DNA of 64,000 bases, taken from Chrysopilus asiliformis. Lineage: Eukaryota > Arthropoda > Insecta > Diptera > Rhagionidae. The notes below the pieces were generated by a model that made no database searches, was not told where the DNA came from, and saw only the letters and a list, made by a program, of their open reading frames with translations. Positions 50,001-59,000 of the stretch are shown in pieces (within the stretch, counting starts at the first letter, position 1; every line of letters starts with the position of its first letter). The DNA lies in assembly GCA_964034945.1 (NCBI GenBank), contig OZ035960.1, positions 45,673,002-45,737,001 of the forward strand, given 5' to 3'. The position numbers and the translations under genes are program-made.

Positions 50001-53000
50001 TGACGCTGTTTTGCCAGCCGCTGGCTGCTGTTGGTAGCGCTGGCAAGTAGCAGCAGCAGCCATTTAAGCAGCACCGTGTGAACCCTAGTGCGTTGCTACT
50101 ACCAGCAGCAGCCTGATGATTTTAGCAGCGCTAGTGAAGTAGAGACCGTTCTACATTGCCAGCGCTACTAGGGATCACGTGACCCTGTCACATGGTTTCT
50201 GAGCTGTCAAAAATTTGATAAGTGGTAAAGTTTGTTTATTGTAAGTTGTTATTTTACGTTTATTTATTTGAATTTGTGTGTGTAACGTTTATTATTTAAA
50301 AAATCTCCCAGATTAAAATATGAAACCACTGTTTTGCTACTTGCCAGCACTACTAACCAACAGCAGCCAGCGGCTGGCAAAACAGCGTCGTGTGACCGCG
50401 GCATTAGTGACAAGTTGACAATATTTTTTCAGAGAAAAACGAAAGAATTTATTACTCAGAATTCATGGCATTTGACTACAGATTAATTTGTTCTTAGTAA
50501 CAACAATGAGTGTTATGAATATTCTAGCATGATTTGGCATTTTGCATGTTGGGGAAGAAACCGTTTAGTAATTTTTTTATTCTATCAAAATCCAATTTAT
50601 CACCATATAATAAAAATACATATTCGCTGTGGAAACTTTGCTAATTTGGATTTTTACTACCATGAAGGTAATAACGAAAAAATACAATTATGTTCCAGTT
50701 CGATGCACCACCAGTCAAACGTCTCGTCTTGATAAATGAATAAACAATTTGTGCATTTAAGCCACAGCAAACATAAAAGTTTAAAAAAAAACTGGGCCAT
50801 GAAACGCGCACAATTTAATAAAGTGATTAGAAATGTCGCAGTTCAGTTTTTTTTATGGGAAAAATAAAAATATTATGTCTGTTTTCTACCTACAATCAGC
50901 AATTTAAATAGCCATATTATTTTGCATATTCTGCAGAAAACATGACACATATGGCACAATGAAAATCCCCATAAATCCCATAAAACCATGCTATACAGCA
51001 TATGGCTCCGATATTAGAAGAGGTAAAATTCTCAAATCAAGCAAATGACCGAGATTTACTTAAAGAATGTTATTAAGTTTGTGGGATATAAAATTATGAA
51101 AGTTCTTCAAGTGCAATACAAGTTGGGAAGCCTCGCAGTCAAAGGAAAAGTAATTTAGTTTCCCATCGAATTAATCTCGAAAGTGCAATTGGCCAGCGTA
51201 AGGCTTGTAATCAGATGCCTAAAACATAACTTTAATTGCCTTTACCTGAATCACCTGCAGCTAAAAAACTCCTTTCGATTGGATTAAGTTCGATATGATT
51301 TACTTGAGTTTAGATACAAGTTTTCAAAGCTAACAATGTCTGGCTTGATTCCTATATGAGACGCTATAGTAAATTTCCCACGCACTGTCAGAAAATTTTC
51401 TATTGTTGGATTAGAGACTCGAAGATGGTTAAATGCATTTTGTTGTGCAGTCTTTTATGCTCATTGACTACATTATGCTAGAGGCTGCATTAACTCGCTG
51501 CAATCAAGTGTAATGTGATACAAATGAAACATGCGATTATTGCTCAAAAAATCTTCGACTTAACAGTAATTTTGAAGAGCAGAGTTTAAAAACCATGTGT
51601 TAGCGGAAATGATTTCTATGAAGTGTACATAGTATATTTTTAAATATTTCTGTACAGATTTTTTAGTCTCTGTTCAATCTTTTGCAGATTATATTACCAT
51701 TTTGCATATCAAAAACATCATTTGCACATCAAATTCATCTAAAATAGCAATTTTGTTGCAAGAATTCTCTCCTCCCTTATGTTCCCCTTTCCCGATAAGT
51801 TGTAATCTAGTGAACCGATTTTTATGCGATTTTCACAATGTAATAGAGAACATTTTTTTATAAAATAAAAGACATATGCACTAACGGAACAAAGCATCTT
51901 AGATTTTATTTAAAGTACTGCAGATACCAAACTGCTTTATAGTAAATTGAAAAACTTGAAGAAATAAGTGTTGCTGAAATTCGCCGAAGAACTCAGAAAT
52001 GCATCGAGCAACTCAAAATTTAAATAAGACTGATAAAAGATTTCACCCATTTATTCCATGGTTTCCGATAGTTGATAAAATTTGTTTAACTTTCACTAAC
52101 CGTGCAATAAACTCCAGCCACAACAAATCCAATAGAAAAACATAACAAAAGCTATAATTGCCAATCTGGCAATTATTGAAAACCCGTATGGTGATATTCG
52201 TATCAAAATTCGAACAGTTGTACCAAAATTCCACTTTGAAGTCAAATTTTCCAATAAATTTTTTTAAAATTTTATTCCAATCGGATTTTGATGTGTCCAA
52301 TCGGATTTTGATCATATCCTAAATAACTTTTGTTCTTGGACTTTTTTGATAAGATGCACCGTTTTTGAGATATTCGCAAAAAACGTTTTCGTTCGTATGG
52401 GGGGTACCCCACCTAATAGTCCATTTTTGCCCATGAACGAACTTAGCCTCGCATCTTACGAAAAACGAATCTGAGCAGAATTCCAAGTCTCTAGCTCAAT
52501 CCGTGCGCCTGCAATCCGCGCCACAGACGGACGGACGGACAGACAGACGGACATGCAAAAATTAATTATTTTTATCATTCTAAACACACTGGTGTAATTC
52601 ATTTTTGTGTGTGATGACGGGATCTTGGCGTTACAATCGGTAAGGCAAAGTTAATATACCCATTGGTTTCACCATACGGGTATAATCGATGGATTGTCTT
52701 CAAAGTTTCGTTATTTTGCTGGTATCTGCGAACAATTTTAGACACAATTTGAAAGATTTCATGAAAATCGGTCAACTCAGTCTCTAGTTATAAGTTAAAA
52801 ACAATCAAAAAACGATAAACCCAAAATTGGCTTGAAATGTTTCGAATTTAATAGAATTGTGTAATAAATGTTTTTGCTGGCTTGTAAGATAGATCCTCAT
52901 GAGTTATGCTGTAAAATTTTAGCCCAATAGGTAGTTTTTGACCATGTCAAAGCTAGTTAGGAAAAGTTTGGTTTTATGATAAAAATTTTCCTATTTTTTG

Positions 53001-56000
53001 ACTGTAAAAAAATCGTAAATTTTAAAAATTAAAGCTTCGGCCCAGGACTAGATAATTTAACGCTTAATAACTATGGAAAATTTCAAAAAAATCGGTGTCA
53101 CTAATTTTGGAAATGTTGTTTTGAGAAAATCATGATTTAATTTTCAGGTTATATCGTAAATGATCCAGATCCAGCTGCACACATGACTTTAAAGTCGCAT
53201 AAAATCGGCAATTTTTATCTGATCAACTTCTAATTTTGAGTGATAAAAGTCGAAATGGTGTACAGGTACACACTCAGAAAAATGTCCAGGTCAACTTTTT
53301 GTCAGGTTAACTCTGACCTTACAGAAGTTTCTGTAAGCCAGCTAGCGGTCAGAGTTAACCTATCTAAGGTCAACTCGTGCAGCTCCCAATGCCCTACTTC
53401 ACCTGCTGGTGGCTTAATTTCAGAATTTCTCCGACCACAGGTCAACTCAGTTTTACTTGCCCACATGCAGGCGAACGCGCGCCTGCCCGAGGCCAATTAC
53501 GCCGTATGTAGGTCGTCGAGTTAGCCTCCATTTTTCTGAGTGCACGTGTAAAAAAACGTTAGATTTTACCAAGGGTTGCACGTAGACAACACCCTTTAAA
53601 AAATCCTTTTTTTTTATTATTACTTTTTTTTTGACAAAGCGGATATTTTCAGATTTTTCAAAAAAAAATTTCCGAAAAAAAAAGATTCAACCGGAGCCAT
53701 TGAAGTACTCAAAGCACCCTCTGTTGTGTATGAGCATTCCTCAAAGGTTAATAAGCACTGCCACAAGAAAACTCACCTCAAGCACTGAATTTCTTTGGAA
53801 ATTTCTGTTAAATAAATTGGCGATGGGTACAAATTATGAGTTCAACGTGTAGAAAGTAAGCTATATGCCATAAAGAACTCTATGCTTGACAATAATAACT
53901 ATATTAATGACAATTTTACCCCATTTTTCTATGATTTTTATTGCCAAATAATTTACTTTAGAAAAATCTTCGCGAAAACATTTTTGCTGAAAAACACGAA
54001 AAATTACATTAGTCACGCTTAATCTTCGTCGTGTGAAAAAAAACTTTAGTAAATTTTGGCCTCTCATAACTGTAAAGGCAATTGTGACGCGTATTTGAAA
54101 GTTTGACGCCGTGCAATTTATTAAGTGAAAAAAAAATGAAAGATGTCGAATCAAAAGGAAAAAAATACTGGCCCGCGTCTTTCTGTCTAACTGTCCGTAT
54201 GACTATCTATCTTCTGAATATCTGTATAAGATATCTTTCGTATCATTTTATTTCATTTTATTTGTGTGGCTTGATCTGGCTGGATCATTTAAAGCAAACA
54301 ACAGGTCGCCGCCGCCGCCGGTGTAATCAAAATCTCATTTGGCAAGGTGAGAAATAACTAGCGAAAAAAAACTAATAAATAGAATAAATATCTACCAATG
54401 AAGGTTTGAATAGAAATATTGCGCACAAGATCAATTCCCTCACAACACACGCCTTAAATGGCGTAAAACTTCTCTTACATTGCGAATAAAAAATATTCCA
54501 ACTATTGAGATTTATTGCGGTTGCATAACCAACATTTCGCGCGATCATGCTCGAAAAATCGAAAGCATAGTACAGCATAGCATAGAACTGAACCTGAAAA
54601 CTGATCAATCGATAAATTCAAATGGCGGGACCGGGACTTGGGTAAAAGGAAATTTGAAACTACTATAGACCAGTCTTAGTTTAGTACTTATACTTGGAAA
54701 ACTACTTAACTCGATTATTATTCCCTGGGAAGTTTAGCAATCAAAGTATGATCGCAAAAAAAGAACCGTGTTTGCTAAATATGGAGCACCTTTCATTCAA
54801 ACCAGGTAGGATCGATAGCGTGCTGAAATATATTACAATCTAATCTATTTCTTAGATGCATTCAATGTGCAAGCTTTACGGAAAAGTTAAGTGAAAATGT
54901 GATCAGCTCATCGGCTCTGTTTTTTATTGTAGATAATGATTTTGAAATAAAATATAAAAATGTTTTCATCTCTGAATGTTTTCACTGTGTCTGAATTACG
55001 AATGATTTCAGGAACAATAATTTCCAAACTTTTTTCAGGCGCGATTTGATAGTCATACAAGCCAGGGGGTTGTTGCTCCTTTTACAACTTTAAATTTACG
55101 AGTTATAAAAGGAGCCACAACCCCCTTGTTCATTCGGCTATAAGGTTGGGAATGGGCCTTTTTATTGGTTTTTAGATCAGTGGTCGGCAAAGTTACGATT
55201 TCTGACCAATATCACCACAACATTATGCGTATCATGTAAATTTGGAATTTGAATTTTTTGTCGCTGATTCGTTTTGTACGACATTGTTGCGCCTGAAAAA
55301 ATATCAACACGTCATACCTCGACGGCTGTTAGAAATACACTGACATCACCAGACTAGCGAGTAATCTGTCGTCTACTAGAGTGGAAAATCGACTGTAGTC
55401 GTTTCGAAGTTCGTTCGGTTTTGGTTTTTGGGGTGCTGATATCCTTGTATTAGTGCATACACATGATGTTAGAGAATAAAAACTGTATTGCTACCAGGAG
55501 CCTCTAGAGCTCATGGTACCGATGCCTGGTTTAGATAAAAACCTTTAAGAAAAATGGGTCGCAGGTGAAATCTTCCAAAAAGAAAACGATATACAGTAAA
55601 TTTTTTTACCTTTAAATGAAATGCGCCGCAACCCAAAATTTTCATCGTTCAAAGTGAAATATTACTTGAATTTATGTTCAAAAATCATTACAGTTAAGGC
55701 TACTCCCTTAAAAAAGACTTGATTACTTTTTTAATAGATCCGCCACTTTTCTATTTTTATAAAAAGTTTATTTTAGTATCCCTGAACCTTTTTTGGACCT
55801 GATTTACAGTGCTGTCTGAATTGATAAAAAATAAAATTTTGAATAACTCTGAAAAGCCAAGTCGGAAAGGAATGTAAAAGGAGATTAGAATTTAGCGAAG
55901 TATTTTGAAAATAGTAGAATATTTAAGGAAAAACTTCAAAATATTGAGAATAAAATTTTATGTAATTTTCCCACATACCAAAATCATGTCGGAAAATGCT

Positions 56001-59000
56001 GTAAAACCATTTTTCAGTACTAGTATCGCTGAAAGATTATAGAAAAGCAAAAAATGTTCGGTTTACATAGCTACGCTTCACTTATTAGAACTGATATTGC
56101 TTGGGGTAAATATGGTGAATGGTAAAGTTGCTTCTAGTTTTTAGATGAATTAAAGTCGCTCTGTCTAATCATGATAACGATTTGTTGATTTGATCTAATT
56201 TTAACTGTGATATGTTACACTCGCTTAAATACAAGAACCCGTTTTATTTTATTTTTTATTATTTTTATTAGATTCTATGATAAATTGATTCACATCACGG
56301 AAGAATAATTTCTTTCCTTGTTTTTAGATACACTTTACTGAACTGAGTCGCCAGATCGCAATTTCTGCGCGTGATAAAATTACAATCTAAATATATGAAG
56401 ATATTGGCGCGCATTCATAGTCGTGCAAGCAAAAATTTAAAAAAAAATGCATATAGGCAGAAATCATTAAAAAAAATGCGCCGCAGTCAAAATTTATGTT
56501 AAAATAGTGCATATAGGAATAAAATCATTTAAAAAAATTTAATCGTCAAGGTCAAGTACACCCTCAAATTGACCTCACAAATCTGCCAAAGAAGCGTACT
56601 ATCATGTTTTGTCTTTTGTGTCCAACCTTTTAGCTTTACTGGGCCACATTGAGAGAAAACGAGTTATATTGGGCCACAAATAAAATATACTATCCCTAAA
56701 GATAGCTGATTAGTAAAAACCGTAGACTTTGTACATAGGTAGGTACTTAGTTAACAAATTTTAAAATTCATAAAGTGTGTAAAAGTTAGGCCACATTCAA
56801 ACACGTATTGAGCCGCATGCGGCCCGCGGGTTGGACAAGCCTCCCAATTGACCAAATTGGTTGGAAAACCAATTGGATTTCCAATCATCTTGTACCAAGT
56901 ACCGAAGGTACGATTTATGGAATTTTGACTGGAAATCCAAGATTTTTTCCTGTGAAAATGGTCCTTTTTGTACCAAAAGGTCCATAATTCCAAATGTTCC
57001 CACAAATATTCTTAAACTTTATAAAGGAAAATTGCGTGGTACATTTGGACACGGTACAAAAATTCTTTCACGGTACAAAAAGCTCACTTCTGCTACTTAT
57101 GGGTAATAGATTTTATATCTTGGAAAAGTTTTTGAATATCTTCTTGAAAAATAATTTAAGAACGAAATCTCACACAAAACTTTGCAAAACAGATTTTCTC
57201 TTCCAAACGCGTAAATGTCAATTGACCGTAAATTCGCGAAGAATACAAGAAAATTTTACTACAACTCCATCATAGTGCGTAAATCTAAGAGGCATGGCTT
57301 TAAAACATATAATCAGCGATTTTAATCACTTTTATGCCGAAAAAGGGTTTTTGTTTTAAATAATTTTATCAATCGGAATAAAAATCGTGTGGAAACAAAA
57401 TTATAATTTCCCACAAAATGTTTTCTAATAACGAAAAGAGCATCTAATTAAAACTTGTATTTTCTTTTTGTTTGTTTCAATCATCTTGCCATTTACCTAC
57501 CTTTTTCGAAATCTTAATAGACTGTCGTGACTTTTATATCATTTTGCCTATTAGCATGAAAAGAAAGCATAATAGGGTAATGATGACTTAATGCTAATGC
57601 TTCCGCCCAGGCCCAACGAAATCAATTCCCAAATACAGTGATCGGCATTCGCTTGCTATGCTAATGCCTAATGGTATGTCTGTGAAAATCAGAAAATTCT
57701 TATGCGGGCTAAATAACGAAATGCAAAAATCTTTAAATGGCATAAAAAATAAATACGGAATTGGAAATTTGACCAAGTAACCTCCGCCCTTCTAAGCCGA
57801 TTAGATATACCTACCATCAATATTTAACGAAATAGATATCTAGTGCAGACTGTAAACTGTCCACGAAATTTAAATAATTTTCCCACTGGATTGGCTGACT
57901 GACCGACGATGAACTACATTAGGAAGCAATTCGAAATATAGCCATAGCAGTTTAACTTTTACTTTGGTTTATTTCTCAGGCTATGCAAAATTTCAGTTTT
58001 CTTTCTGGTGTTTTTTTTTTGCAATATGAATTTATCGATGTTACTTAAGGGAATCAAACGAACCGATTGTGAACGTGCTGCGGGGTACATCGGTTTAATG
58101 CACGACACAATTGAAATGTTAATTGGATGTAATGCGCGCACAATTAAATCGAGCTTAAGGAAAATATTCGTTTAGTTCTTAACATCATTCAATTAAACGC
58201 GTATTTATGATAATAGCAAATACTTGAAAAAATTTAACTTCACTTTCTTAATCAGTAAAAGGTATTATGGATGTATTTCCACCCCACGTATTTTATTTTA
58301 TTTTTCTGAAATGTTTGAAGAACCTGAAGATTGACACATCTAACTTTTTGTATCCGTTTATGACCTCAAAAAAATCGAACGGGTTTCTTTAAGGTATTCT
58401 CCCACATAAGTTCAAATGTGCTGAAAATCGTGAAAATGAATAAAAGACAGAAAAGTTATACCGAAAATATTTTCGAGCACTTCAGTGGCGCTAAATTAAC
58501 AAAAAAAACTTTGTCGTTAATTATCGCGACAACAATTTTTCTTTTATTGTTTACAGAAAACTAGACGCGTTGAGAAAAACATTTGATTTTTGTAAGCGTT
58601 TGATTGCCCAAAAATTAGAATTTTGAAAAACAAACGTAAAATTTTCTCTTAGTTGGAAAAAAATCTCATCTAAGAGTTTTTGGGGTCGCTGAATCCAATC
58701 CCGATATTAAGAAGTCGGTGAGGATAACGGAAAGTCCTGTAAGGACAACATAATTATCATTTGTAGAGAATTTCCATATCCTATTTCACTAGTAAATCCT
58801 TTTTTTAGGCACGAAATAAATTTTGTTTTGTAGCAATATAGTGAGCGATTGGCAAGTTTCCCTCCCACATCCGACGAGCTTAGCCGCATGAAAATCGAGC
58901 GTGCCATAACCGCCGATCGGATACTGAAACCTGAACAAAAAATAAAAAATTTTTTTTTTTAAAACATTGCAACAACAAAGCTACAATACCACAAATTTTC

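Noticed and set aside
55187..55540. Possible hAT element beginning CAGTGGTCGGCAAAG
   Set aside because: The left end is suggestive, but no matching right end or 8-bp duplication was found.
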